NCBI GenBank assembly: GCA_030589965.1 | Contig: JAUUZM010000025.1 | Location: 1-16,150, forward strand | Direction: 5' to 3' | From: Bacteroides sp. | GTDB lineage: Bacteria; Bacteroidota; Bacteroidia; Bacteroidales; SM23-62 | Length of the DNA: 16,150 nucleotides | Shown: one piece after another, positions 1-7,716 of the stretch | Layout of the letters: each line of letters begins with the position of its first letter | How positions within the stretch are numbered: the stretch's first letter is position 1 | Program-made: the position numbers and the translations under genes | Notes under the pieces: generated by a model | Database searches by the model: none | What the model was told of the DNA's origin: nothing | The model's input: the letters and a program-made list of their open reading frames with translations, nothing else

Positions 1-602
1 GGTCCCATGAGGACAGCCCCGGCGGAAAGATGGATTTTGGAATTACTCTTAATGGATAGAAGACCTGTTTTGTATATACCGGACGGGAAATCCAGAATCT
101 TTCCGCTGCCGGATATTTCATCCAGCGCTTGCTGTATTATTGTTGTTTGAACCCCGGCTCCGCTTCTATCTATATCGAATTCCAAAATACTGACAGTTTC
201 TAAGTCATGTGCATCCTCAGGTGGATCTGCAAAAATAAAAATCCTTTGATCTTCATTTATTCTGACCATAACGTACCCCGGTTTATCGATGGTGAAATGT
301 ATGGTGTTTTCATCCTGTACTCCCTTAATACCATAGCTTACTGGACTGATCTCAAACTCCTTAATGGGTTCGGTAGAACTTATTGTTATCGGCAGTGATG
401 AAAGTATTTCAAAATTGGCATAATAATAGGATTTGTATTTTTCTAGAAAAATTTCCTTTCCCTCAGATTTAAGGGAGAAAAGGGTGGAAGGGACGGCCAT
501 TGTATTTTCCGCCAGATCAATGAACTTATTATCTGCATTGCTCAGACAACTGGAGAGAAGAAGAGAAAAAACAAGGGCAAAGAAAATACTGAATGGTTTC
601 AT
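1..602 (-). CDS. Lipoprotein, putative GH28-like (pectin-lyase-fold) glycosidase, 3' part cut by window edge
   Basis: The frame is open for 200 codons from an ATG at 602 to the window edge, so only the N-terminal part is visible. Residues 1-19 form a lipoprotein signal peptide ending in L-S-S-C (Cys19), so the protein is probably membrane-anchored. Residues about 35-130 look like a small beta-sandwich (YKSYYYANFEI, GYVMVRINEDQRIFIFADPPE) of the kind that precedes the catalytic beta-helix in Bacteroidetes GH28/GH49-type proteins. From about residue 140 the sequence reads as the first coils of a right-handed beta-helix: DIDRSGAGVQTTIIQQALDE, then FPSGIYKTGLLSIKSNSKIH and LSAGAVLMG. This matches the usual opening of polygalacturonase-like GH28 domains (PAGxYxTGxLxLKSNVxLxLxxGAxLxG). 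The catalytic aspartates lie beyond the edge, so family and activity are unproven; another pectin-lyase-fold family remains possible. A hairpin lies between this gene and the one upstream. Confidence 0.82.
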   Translation of the reverse strand, partial: MKPFSIFFALVFSLLLSSCLSNADNKFIDLAENTMAVPSTLFSLKSEGKEIFLEKYKSYYYANFEILSSLPITISSTEPIKEFEISPVSYGIKGVQDENTIHFTIDKPGYVMVRINEDQRIFIFADPPEDAHDLETVSILEFDIDRSGAGVQTTIIQQALDEISGSGKILDFPSGIYKTGLLSIKSNSKIHLSAGAVLMG

Positions 603-624
603 GGTTTAGGCTAATTTAAATATT

Positions 625-660
625 AAGTGCCGGGATTATCTGATGATGACCCCGGCACTT
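625..660 (-). terminator. Hairpin downstream of the GLUG/T9SS gene, possible terminator
   Basis: A perfect 10-bp inverted repeat (AAGTGCCGGG at 625-634, CCCGGCACTT at 651-660) encloses a 16-nt loop. It starts 43 nt past the stop of the upstream gene in the 101-bp gap before the GH28-like gene. On the minus strand it is followed by AATATTTAAATTAG, which is AT-rich but not a clean U-tract. It could be an intrinsic terminator, a processing site or a 3'-end stabiliser. Confidence 0.55.
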
Positions 661-703
661 CGTATGTCATAGGTATGTAATACTATTTCCCCAAGGAAAA
701 ATT

Positions 704-2122
704 TTACTTGACCAGGATCTTATTTACACTGTCGCCAACCTTGAGCAGGTAAATCCCCTTCTCATACCCTTCCAGGTTCAGGGTCATAATGGTACTATGA
801 ACAAGACCGGATTGTAACGTTTGTCCAACTACATTCAACATCCTGTATTCAGTATTCATCTGAGCATTTTCGATAGTAAGGATACCGGATACTGGGTTCG
901 GATAAACTTTAAGTATGCTTTGGATCTGAGTATCCCTTATACCTACATCTTGACCAACCAGGTCCTGCCATTGCAGGGTAGGGCGTGCATCACCATCAAC
1001 CGTGCCCATCTTCCAGACAGTACTGAAATCCCATCCTACAAAATTAGATTCAGTGGCAAAATCGGCAGTTGCAAGACCTGGTATATCCGTACCATCCGTG
1101 GTCCTTCCAATACCTTTAGCAACCCCCGTCCCTGTCATTTCATTATCCCAGTAGCAGGATGTAACAGTTATACCCCTGGTTTCTCCGGCAAAAACGCCGA
1201 GATCCTGATCAGCAGGATCAGCTCCCATTACTGATCCGACGGCATAACAATTTTCAATGAGGTCATCGGTTGAATCATCTTCCCTGCCAACAATAGCACC
1301 CGATTCTTCAAATGCCGTAATCTCGACAACAGCATAGCTGTTTTTTAAGGTTGAGCCATATCCCATCTGACCGGTAATACCGCCAATTCGTCTTTGATTA
1401 GTAATATTTCCATGAGCTGTAAATTTGGCTACACACTCGGATACATCTCCCCAATTCAGCCTTCCTATAATACCTGCGACAAACAGACTCTTACGAGCTT
1501 CGGCATTATTTTCATCCCAGATAGTGGGAATACCATAGACCGTACCTTCCACCCAGCAGCGTGTGATGGTATTCCTGTCCGCTGCTTCATAGGTTCTTCC
1601 GACCAGGATGCAAGGATACCAGGTTATGGGATGTGACTTGAAATTCATCACCCTCAGGTTTTCGATCGTACCTCCTTCAATGCCTCCAAACAATCCCGAC
1701 CTGTTTGTATAACCATAATGGCAGTAAATATTCGATATGGTATGATACTGTCCGTCAAATATTCCTTTAAAATTGATAAACGAACCATCGGGTCTTGCCT
1801 TGGTTCCAATTGGCCACCACCCGTTCTCGTCTAAAACATCAATTGCACCATCATTATTCCAGTCCACCTTCGAGGAATCCGGATCAAAGGTAATATCCGC
1901 AACGAGGCGATAGTTGCCGTCCATTTTAGCTCCGATACTATCGAAATCAGGTGTTCCGTCATTATTAGCGTCCAGGCTTACGGTGTCAGACAACCAGATC
2001 AGGTCCTCCGGAGAGTCAATCTCCCAGTATTCGCCAACCTTTTCAAGTTTGGGAGGTGATTGCCCAAACAACATTGCAGCAGCGCAAAATGCTGCAATAA
2101 TTAAAGTAAATGTTTTTTTCAT
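704..2122 (-). CDS. T9SS-secreted GLUG-motif beta-helical protein
   Basis: Secreted protein of 472 residues with unknown substrate. Residues 1-21 are a Sec signal peptide (MKKTFTLIIAAFCAAAMLFGQ). Two acidic Ca-binding-like stretches follow: DANNDGTPDFD near 50-60 and DWNNDGAIDVLDENG near 86-100. From about residue 110 to 350 come GLUG-type repeats, recognisable as FKGIFDGQYHTISNIYC, SGLFGGIEGGTIENLRV, VAGIIGRLNWGDVSECVAKF, IGGITGQMGYGSTLKNSYAV and LIENCYAVGSVMG. Such repeats normally form a parallel beta-helix and are common in surface adhesins and polysaccharide-associated proteins. The last 67 residues from 406 (VYPNPVSGILTIEN to GIYLLKVGDSVNKILVK) are a typical T9SS type A sorting domain, so the product should be exported across the outer membrane and anchored or released. 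A terminator precedes the gene, so it may have its own promoter; I see no -7/-33 Bacteroides promoter. A glycan-binding or lyase-like role is inference; no catalytic site is recognisable. Confidence 0.9.
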   Translation of the reverse strand: MKKTFTLIIAAFCAAAMLFGQSPPKLEKVGEYWEIDSPEDLIWLSDTVSLDANNDGTPDFDSIGAKMDGNYRLVADITFDPDSSKVDWNNDGAIDVLDENGWWPIGTKARPDGSFINFKGIFDGQYHTISNIYCHYGYTNRSGLFGGIEGGTIENLRVMNFKSHPITWYPCILVGRTYEAADRNTITRCWVEGTVYGIPTIWDENNAEARKSLFVAGIIGRLNWGDVSECVAKFTAHGNITNQRRIGGITGQMGYGSTLKNSYAVVEITAFEESGAIVGREDDSTDDLIENCYAVGSVMGADPADQDLGVFAGETRGITVTSCYWDNEMTGTGVAKGIGRTTDGTDIPGLATADFATESNFVGWDFSTVWKMGTVDGDARPTLQWQDLVGQDVGIRDTQIQSILKVYPNPVSGILTIENAQMNTEYRMLNVVGQTLQSGLVHSTIMTLNLEGYEKGIYLLKVGDSVNKILVK

Positions 2123-2152
2123 AGTTCTAATATTTAGGTTATTAATAAAAAA

Positions 2153-2175
2153 TTGGATTTAGGATAAAAATCCAA
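2153..2175 (-). terminator. Rho-independent terminator after the PhoD-like gene
   Basis: Read on the minus strand, 8 nt after the PhoD-like stop codon: stem TTGGATTT, loop TTATCCT, stem AAATCCAA, then TTTTTTATTAATAACC. The stem is a perfect 8 bp but AT-rich, and the immediate T-tract is the classic intrinsic-terminator arrangement. It probably ends, fully or partly, the transcript carrying the sulfatases and PhoD. Confidence 0.72.
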
Positions 2176-2183
2176 GTTACAAA

Positions 2184-3665
2184 TTATTCTTCTTCTACCT
2201 TATATTCATTCAGTAATATTCCATCCGGATCGTAATGACGGAATATCAGGCTGGCCTCTCCGCCGTTCTGTTCAAGTGCCCCTTCCAGGAAACCTCCAAC
2301 CACATTCAGGTATATATGCTCCGGAAGCTTATTCTCCTGTTTCCAGCCGCCGGCATGGTCGTTTCCACCCGGGCCACAACTGAATTCTACCAGTCCCGTT
2401 TCAAGATCTTTGGAAATATACTGCCAGTGCCTGTCTCCACATACAGTAACCAGATTTTTCACCCCGCTGAGATATTCCCTGACCAGGTCTCCCTCATGCT
2501 GAAATCCAATATTGGCATGATTGTCTTTTTTGTTTCCACGGTCGGGTCCAACGATTGGGGTGGGACTGATCAATACCTTATAGGTAGCATCTGAACTCTC
2601 AATAGTTGACTTCAGCCATTCCATCTGTTCCTTTCCCCAGATTGTTTTCTCAGGTCCGTCTTCCATGGTATTCGGACTGCGGTAATCTCTTCCCTCGACC
2701 ATCCAGACCTGTAGATCCTTTCCCCAGCGAACGGTACGATAAGTCTTATCCCCCATGGGAACCTCATACAAAAATATGGCAGTACCTTCCTCGTAAGTGA
2801 ATTCACCCATGAATTTTGAAACCATTCCTGGCCAGCAATCATTCCTCCAGGTATCATGGTCGTCCTTGATGAAATAACTCGCAACCTGTCGGTGGTAATC
2901 GATATTGTTGGGGTAACTGTACATCCTGTCCCAGTGCCATCTCGCCATATCAGCGGTCTTACCCAATCCGTCATAATAGAGGATGTCTCCGGTATGGACA
3001 AAGAAGTCAGGATCCAGCTTCATGGAACTATTGTAAAACTTATAACCTACATCACTGTCTACATCCCCATATGAGGTTCCGGTAGTAACAATGAAATTCA
3101 CTTCTGCAGGAACATCCTTTGCAGGGGCTGTGGCAAATTTTCCCTCCATGGTGGCACTGATCTTTTTACCAGTTGGACTGCCCTCCACAAGTATTTCATA
3201 TTTTGTGCCAGGGGATAAACCAGATAATTTAAACTGCTGAGTAAACGTTTGTTCAGGATCAACCGAAGTCCAATCGGTTTCTGTCCAGTTTTCCGTACCG
3301 ACCTCCCTGTATGACAGCTTAACCAGTCCCTCTGCACCGGGAGTTGCACCCTGTACATTGTTGATGTCATATCCCTCAGGATAAGTTACGACAGGCGTTA
3401 TGTTAGGTCTGTTGCTGCTGCGTTTCTTCATTTCCCCTGTTTCAGGATCTTTATACTTTACATCCGGCATAGGGGCATCGTTGCCCACCCTGACAGGGTT
3501 TTCTGTTAAACGTGTCCATACAATGGCTTCCGTCTGGCTTACTTCACCGATTTTAATTCCGGTAGCAAAATAAGGTCCCTCCGGGGCAGTCTGGCTGCAG
3601 GAATGCAGTAGGAATGCGGTGAGTATCAAGAGATTGATTAGTAGATAATTCCTTTTCATGATCAT
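2184..3665 (-). CDS. PhoD-like alkaline phosphatase/phosphodiesterase lipoprotein
   Basis: Metallophosphoesterase of the PhoD family, 493 residues. An N-terminal signal ends in L-L-H-S-C (Cys23), suggesting a lipoprotein; His at -2 of the lipobox is atypical. Residues about 30-180 form the Fn3-like N-terminal domain usual in PhoD (YFATGIKIGEVSQTEAIVWT). The catalytic domain shows FFVHTGD with Asp227, IKDDHDTWRND at 266-276 (the PhoD DDHDxxxND signature), EGRDYRSP at 324-331 (the family's DxRxYRxP-type element), SPTPIVGPDRG, and VCGDRHWQ with Asp411/His413. Family members hydrolyse phosphomonoesters or phosphodiesters using Ca/Fe. Two in-frame ATGs occur (codons 1 and 3); the second gives a more usual MKRN start, so the true start may be at 3659. 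It lies 61 bp downstream of a sulfatase and just before a terminator, so it is probably the last gene of the sulfatase transcript. Its presence suggests a phosphorylated substrate or promiscuous ester hydrolysis. Confidence 0.93.
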   Translation of the reverse strand: MIMKRNYLLINLLILTAFLLHSCSQTAPEGPYFATGIKIGEVSQTEAIVWTRLTENPVRVGNDAPMPDVKYKDPETGEMKKRSSNRPNITPVVTYPEGYDINNVQGATPGAEGLVKLSYREVGTENWTETDWTSVDPEQTFTQQFKLSGLSPGTKYEILVEGSPTGKKISATMEGKFATAPAKDVPAEVNFIVTTGTSYGDVDSDVGYKFYNSSMKLDPDFFVHTGDILYYDGLGKTADMARWHWDRMYSYPNNIDYHRQVASYFIKDDHDTWRNDCWPGMVSKFMGEFTYEEGTAIFLYEVPMGDKTYRTVRWGKDLQVWMVEGRDYRSPNTMEDGPEKTIWGKEQMEWLKSTIESSDATYKVLISPTPIVGPDRGNKKDNHANIGFQHEGDLVREYLSGVKNLVTVCGDRHWQYISKDLETGLVEFSCGPGGNDHAGGWKQENKLPEHIYLNVVGGFLEGALEQNGGEASLIFRHYDPDGILLNEYKVEEE

Positions 3666-3726
3666 GGTGTTTATAGATGTTTTGTGTTTTGTTCTTGTAT
3701 ATATTAATTTCTGCGATTAAAATATG

Positions 3727-5292
3727 CTATTTCAACCAGATTGGAATCGAGTCATTTTCGGTCCATTCCCTTGCCCTGCGATCCAGTTTGTCCCCTTCCC
3801 ATTTTTCGGTTCCTGCCGGAAGTACATTCGTTTCCGGGAGTGATTTTTTCAGTTCGGCGATTACATCAGCATTCTCAGGATCACCAGCCAGGTTAATATG
3901 TTCTCCCGGGTCATTGCTATGGTCATAGAGTTCTTCTCCTCCGTCACGGTATAGTATATACCTCCAGTTTTCAGACCTTACTGCGTAATTCCCGTAATAC
4001 CATGAACTGAGAACAGGCTTATCCCATTCTTTTTTAGGATCCTTAATAAGGGGAACCAGGCTGTTGCCTTCAAGTTTTTCAGCAGGGGGTAGTCCGCAAA
4101 TTTCCACCAGGGTTGGGTAGATATCAAGGAGGCTTACTACCCGGGCAGATTTTGCCCCCCGGTTGTCGACACCAGGGACTTTGAAGTACAAGGGTACCTT
4201 TGTTGATTCCTCCCAGAGGGCCTGCTTTCTCCAGTGATGTTTCTCTCCAAGATGTTGTCCGTGATCTGACCAGAGTACAATGATGGTATTGTCAGCATAT
4301 TTACTGTTTTCAAGTGCTTCAAGAACCTTTCCAAGTTGATCATCTACGAAAGACATGCATGCCAGGTAGGCATATACAAGTTCTTTCCAGTATGTGTCGC
4401 TCAGGTTGGCCACTGCATAGTGATCACCGGTCTTAATTGTTCCGAATGCAATAGATTTGCCCATAAGGGGAATATCTGACATCTCTCCCTCTGGAACTTC
4501 CGGAATTTTAATTTCATCCAGGTTGTACAGGTCGAAATATTCTTTAGGTGCAGTATAGGGAACATGGGGGCGTACAAATCCCACTGCCATGAAGAAAGGT
4601 TTGTCGTGGTCTTCTGACAGGCGGTCAACAGCCCATTCAGATATCAGTTCATCAAACATCTTACCTTCCGGCATATCTTCTCTTTCAAGTGCTCCCCAGC
4701 AGAGGGAATGCCCACTTGCAAAATCTTCCCCATAATGAGTAACGATCTGGCTTCTTTCTTTCGGGAAGGGGTAGAATTTCGTTCCCCCGTATCCGTCACC
4801 CAGATCTTTCAGATCTTTGGGAACCTTGTAATCTGGTGCTGTCATATCCCAGAAATCATTCGTTCTGTCCTTATAATCACTGACTCCGGTATGAAAGATC
4901 TTACCCACTGCCATGGTTTTATATCCATTGTCTTTAAAATACTGGGGCAGCATTTTATTATTCTGCATAACCTGGTCATAAGTCTTACGCATGGCTGAAG
5001 TTGAACCATACCACCCGGTATTGCTTGGGTGCAGTCCGCTTAAAAGTGAATTTCGGGATGCCGTACAAACCGGCTGGGAACAATGAGCATTGGTGAACAG
5101 AAGTCCCTCTTCGGCTAATTTATCCAGACTTGGGGTAATGGCCTGAGCATTTCCCCCAAGAGATCCCTGCCAGTCGTTGAGGTCGTCAATGGAAATGAAA
5201 AGTACATTTGGCTGGGATTCGGGCTCAGCACTGCATCCCGCTCCCAGGGTCAGGGCTAGCAAGATCACTGTAAAAGCAGATATTAATCTCAT
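3727..5292 (-). CDS. S1-family sulfatase, iduronate-2-sulfatase-like, with CTASR formylglycine site
   Basis: Sulfate-ester hydrolase of the formylglycine-dependent S1 family, 521 residues. The signal peptide ends in LGAGC (Cys20), a lipobox-like site with an unusual Gly at -3. Metal-binding Asp36/Asp37 sit in FISIDDLNDW. The maturation motif is C-T-A-S-R (Cys76 to Arg80), with Ala in place of the common Pro; Cys-X-Ala-X-Arg is an accepted variant. Other active-site elements are VGKIFHTG (Lys131, His134), GFVRPHVPY (His243), and SDHGQHLGEKHHWRKQ (Asp343, His344, Lys356). The DDLN element, GKxFHxG spacing and HLGEKHHWRKQ segment are the pattern of human iduronate-2-sulfatase and the related choline-sulfatase-like bacterial group, so an exo-acting 2-O-sulfatase is plausible but the substrate is not proven. 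It follows the amidohydrolase by 33 bp and precedes the PhoD gene, consistent with one operon. Cys76 needs a maturase encoded elsewhere. Confidence 0.96.
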   Translation of the reverse strand: MRLISAFTVILLALTLGAGCSAEPESQPNVLFISIDDLNDWQGSLGGNAQAITPSLDKLAEEGLLFTNAHCSQPVCTASRNSLLSGLHPSNTGWYGSTSAMRKTYDQVMQNNKMLPQYFKDNGYKTMAVGKIFHTGVSDYKDRTNDFWDMTAPDYKVPKDLKDLGDGYGGTKFYPFPKERSQIVTHYGEDFASGHSLCWGALEREDMPEGKMFDELISEWAVDRLSEDHDKPFFMAVGFVRPHVPYTAPKEYFDLYNLDEIKIPEVPEGEMSDIPLMGKSIAFGTIKTGDHYAVANLSDTYWKELVYAYLACMSFVDDQLGKVLEALENSKYADNTIIVLWSDHGQHLGEKHHWRKQALWEESTKVPLYFKVPGVDNRGAKSARVVSLLDIYPTLVEICGLPPAEKLEGNSLVPLIKDPKKEWDKPVLSSWYYGNYAVRSENWRYILYRDGGEELYDHSNDPGEHINLAGDPENADVIAELKKSLPETNVLPAGTEKWEGDKLDRRAREWTENDSIPIWLK

Positions 5293-5325
5293 TATAGCGT
5301 TTTAATTATAGGTGAAAAATAACAA

Positions 5326-6324
5326 TTATATTTTTAAAATTCTGTGTGCATTGTCCCGGAATAATTTCGCTTTCACATCCTCCGGAAGATCAATATTGTT
5401 ATAGAATTCAAAATGAGATTCTCTGCCTTCCCCTCCAAGGGCATCTGTTCCAAACATCAATTTATCTGCATGGGTAAGTAAGAATTCTCTTCCAATCTCC
5501 GGATCGCGTGTAATGGCGTTTAATCCACTTCCTGCAGATAGATCAGCATACATATTGGGATATTCATCCAGCAGTCTGCCGGCTGCACCTCCGGATGTGA
5601 TTTTTTCTTTTGGGTATCCTTTAAATTTCTTTACGTCACCTGAAATTGAATTCCACCATCCGTTGGCATGACCGATAAAGTTCACCTCAGGAAATTCTTT
5701 TAGGACCCTTTCCATGGCCGGCAATCCTGGTGTGTCTACTGCAAACCGGTTATCAATGTGGAATAGAACGGGGAAGTCAACATTCGCACATGCTGCATAA
5801 AGACGCATCATTACCGGATCATCCAGGGCCATATTGCCCGCTTCTCCTGCCTTATCTCTGGGCTTGAGTTCTCCGAATCCAATGAGACCTTGCTTTTTAA
5901 AACCCTTTAGAATTTTGGTAATTTCTTTTTCTGTGTCAAAAGCATCGTGGTGGACCACACAGAAAGGCAGAAGCCGCCCGTTTGTTTCCTGAAATTTCTC
6001 AAGTAGGCTATCAGGATCAGGGATGCCTCTACCATACGCCGAATAATAATCAAAGGGGTAGAGGATGGCAGATAAGATGACTGTTTGGGAAACACTATGC
6101 AGGTCCATCCATTGGATGATAGAGTCCATGCTGAAATTATCAGGATCAGCTTGGAATTCCTTTCCCAGGTGGTGGTGCACATCCAGGTATTTGCCCGCAG
6201 GGTAGGATTCAGTTATGCCGTGGCTAAAGGATGGGAACACTGTGGCTGATGCGAGTCCAATTCCAAGACCTGCCATTCTTCTATTGAATTCCCTACGGCT
6301 GATTAAATTACTTTTTGTACTCAT
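5326..6324 (-). CDS. Tat-exported amidohydrolase (amidohydrolase 2 / TIM-barrel metal hydrolase)
   Basis: Periplasmic metal-dependent hydrolase or decarboxylase, 332 residues. The N-terminus carries a twin-arginine signal, SRREFNRRMAGLG at 9-21, followed by a hydrophobic stretch, so it is likely exported folded with its metal. The full set of amidohydrolase-2 ligands is visible: DVHHHLG (His50, His52), GFGELKP (Glu152), LFHIDNR (His189), FIGHANGWW (His219) and MFGTDALGG (Asp294). The family includes lactonases, ACMSD-type decarboxylases and related enzymes acting on acids and lactones; the exact substrate cannot be read here. The ATG lies inside the upstream sulfatase gene, giving a 17-nt overlap and probable translational coupling. 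A role in opening a sugar lactone or processing a released aglycone is inference. Confidence 0.92.
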   Translation of the reverse strand: MSTKSNLISRREFNRRMAGLGIGLASATVFPSFSHGITESYPAGKYLDVHHHLGKEFQADPDNFSMDSIIQWMDLHSVSQTVILSAILYPFDYYSAYGRGIPDPDSLLEKFQETNGRLLPFCVVHHDAFDTEKEITKILKGFKKQGLIGFGELKPRDKAGEAGNMALDDPVMMRLYAACANVDFPVLFHIDNRFAVDTPGLPAMERVLKEFPEVNFIGHANGWWNSISGDVKKFKGYPKEKITSGGAAGRLLDEYPNMYADLSAGSGLNAITRDPEIGREFLLTHADKLMFGTDALGGEGRESHFEFYNNIDLPEDVKAKLFRDNAHRILKI

Positions 6325-7675
6325 CTCTTTGTTTAAAATAGTGTTCAGGTGCAGAATCCAGTTCTTCCTGAAAGGCTTTCTTCAGTTCAGTTTCTTTTGA
6401 TGTAAGGAATGCATCTGAAAGGGGATTTTTCTCTCTGGGATCCTGGGATACGCGGTAAAACCTTCCGTTATTATATAGCTTGTATTCAATGTTGCGGACA
6501 AAACGACCATACCAGCGTTCAGGACCTCCTGCTTTCAGGGGATCATAGTGAACAAAAACAGTCTCGCGCTGCGGCTGTTCCTTCCCACTGAACAGGGGGT
6601 AAAAACTTCTTCCATCAACTTCATCCGGTATTGGAATCCCTGCCATTTCGAGGAAGCTAGGGAGGAAATCACTGAACTCAAATAGCTCATTATACTCAAA
6701 GGGTTCAGGTATCATTGAGGGATTGTAAACGATCATAGGTACATGGGTGCCGGCATCGGGCATGGTCCCTTTTCCTCCCCTGAATGGGCCATCAACGGTC
6801 TGGGTGGTTAATTTGTAATGGGTTCCGTTATCAGCAGTAAAGATAAAAATGGTATTCTCTGTTAATCCAAGCTCATCGATTTTGACTGTAAGCTTATGTA
6901 TAATTTTGTCGGTGTATTCCACCATATCTTTGAAATACCGGTCCTCATCCTTTAACCTCTGGTTCTCGTCCTGCCACTCCTTTGAGTCCGGCGTCGGGAC
7001 AAAGGGCGAATGCACCAGGATCATGGGATAATAAAGGAAGAAGGGATTATCCTTATTTCTTTCCATGAAATCCATGGCATACTCACTTACTACATCCGGA
7101 CCATAATAATTTTTAAGTCCCATAAGCAACTCACCATTCTGAATGAGCTTTGGGTCTGCATAACGATTCCCGGAGGATCCGATAAAATTCCAGAGGCAGT
7201 ATTCTTCGAATCCAAAATGAAGGGGACGTTCATATAGTTCTTTATCAGTGGACTGGTATTCAGAATTTTTGTTCAGTCCGTTCAATTGCCATTTTCCAAC
7301 AACACAAGTAGAATATCCGGCATCCCGGAGATAATTCCCAAAGGTTTTCTCTCCGACATCCAGATATGTAAAAGCCTTGTAGTTCCGGTAATTATATTTA
7401 CCAGTCATTATCTTCACTCTGGAAGGTGTGCAGAGAGGCTGGGAAATGGCAAAATTGAATTTAATTCCACCAGCAGCAAGTTTATCCAGTTCCGGTGTAT
7501 TGTGAGACAGGCTGCCATTGGAACTCAAACATTCAAATCCCATATCATCTGCCATGAGCAGGACGATGTTGGGCTTCTTTTGTCCTTGTGCTTGTTCCTT
7601 CCCCTGCTGGCAGGAGACTAAGAAACAAACAAGAATAAGTAAAACCAATACCGGGAAAGTGCTACTTCTTATCAT
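6308..7675 (-). CDS. S1-family sulfatase lipoprotein with GKWQL variant motif
   Basis: Formylglycine-dependent sulfatase of 455 residues. The signal peptide ends in the clear lipobox L-V-S-C (Cys22), followed by a Gln/Lys-rich linker. LLMADDMGFE provides metal-binding Asp43/Asp44. The signature C-T-P-S-R starts at Cys82, the predicted formylglycine. The usual GKWHLG motif reads GKWQLN at 127-132: Lys128 is kept, but the position of the catalytic His is Gln130. Later elements are LVHSPFVPT, FTADNGTH (metal Asp/Asn), and FRGGKGTMPDAGTHVPMIVY, which supplies the C-terminal Lys. The C-terminal sub-domain is short, as in arylsulfatase A-like enzymes. The gene ends 17 nt inside the amidohydrolase gene and starts 41 bp after the preceding sulfatase stop, so it is operonic. 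A Gln at this site may define a subfamily or reduced activity; sulfatase membership is certain, substrate unknown. Confidence 0.95.
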   Translation of the reverse strand: MIRSSTFPVLVLLILVCFLVSCQQGKEQAQGQKKPNIVLLMADDMGFECLSSNGSLSHNTPELDKLAAGGIKFNFAISQPLCTPSRVKIMTGKYNYRNYKAFTYLDVGEKTFGNYLRDAGYSTCVVGKWQLNGLNKNSEYQSTDKELYERPLHFGFEEYCLWNFIGSSGNRYADPKLIQNGELLMGLKNYYGPDVVSEYAMDFMERNKDNPFFLYYPMILVHSPFVPTPDSKEWQDENQRLKDEDRYFKDMVEYTDKIIHKLTVKIDELGLTENTIFIFTADNGTHYKLTTQTVDGPFRGGKGTMPDAGTHVPMIVYNPSMIPEPFEYNELFEFSDFLPSFLEMAGIPIPDEVDGRSFYPLFSGKEQPQRETVFVHYDPLKAGGPERWYGRFVRNIEYKLYNNGRFYRVSQDPREKNPLSDAFLTSKETELKKAFQEELDSAPEHYFKQRDEYKK

Positions 7676-7716
7676 CTGTGGTATGGTTTGATAACCAGTT
7701 GAAAAGAAACTATCTA

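Noticed and set aside
207..398. Plus-strand open frame of 63 codons
   Set aside because: Antisense to the GH28-like lipoprotein, whose frame is open over the whole interval with a lipobox and fold motifs.
821..1234. Plus-strand open frame of 137 codons
   Set aside because: Antisense to the GLUG/T9SS gene; composition is that of reversed beta-helix codons and no family is recognisable.
7684..7697. Small hairpin TGGTT-TGAT-AACCA between two sulfatase genes
   Set aside because: Only 5 bp, no T-tract on the minus strand, and within chance expectation for AT-rich DNA; not called as a terminator.
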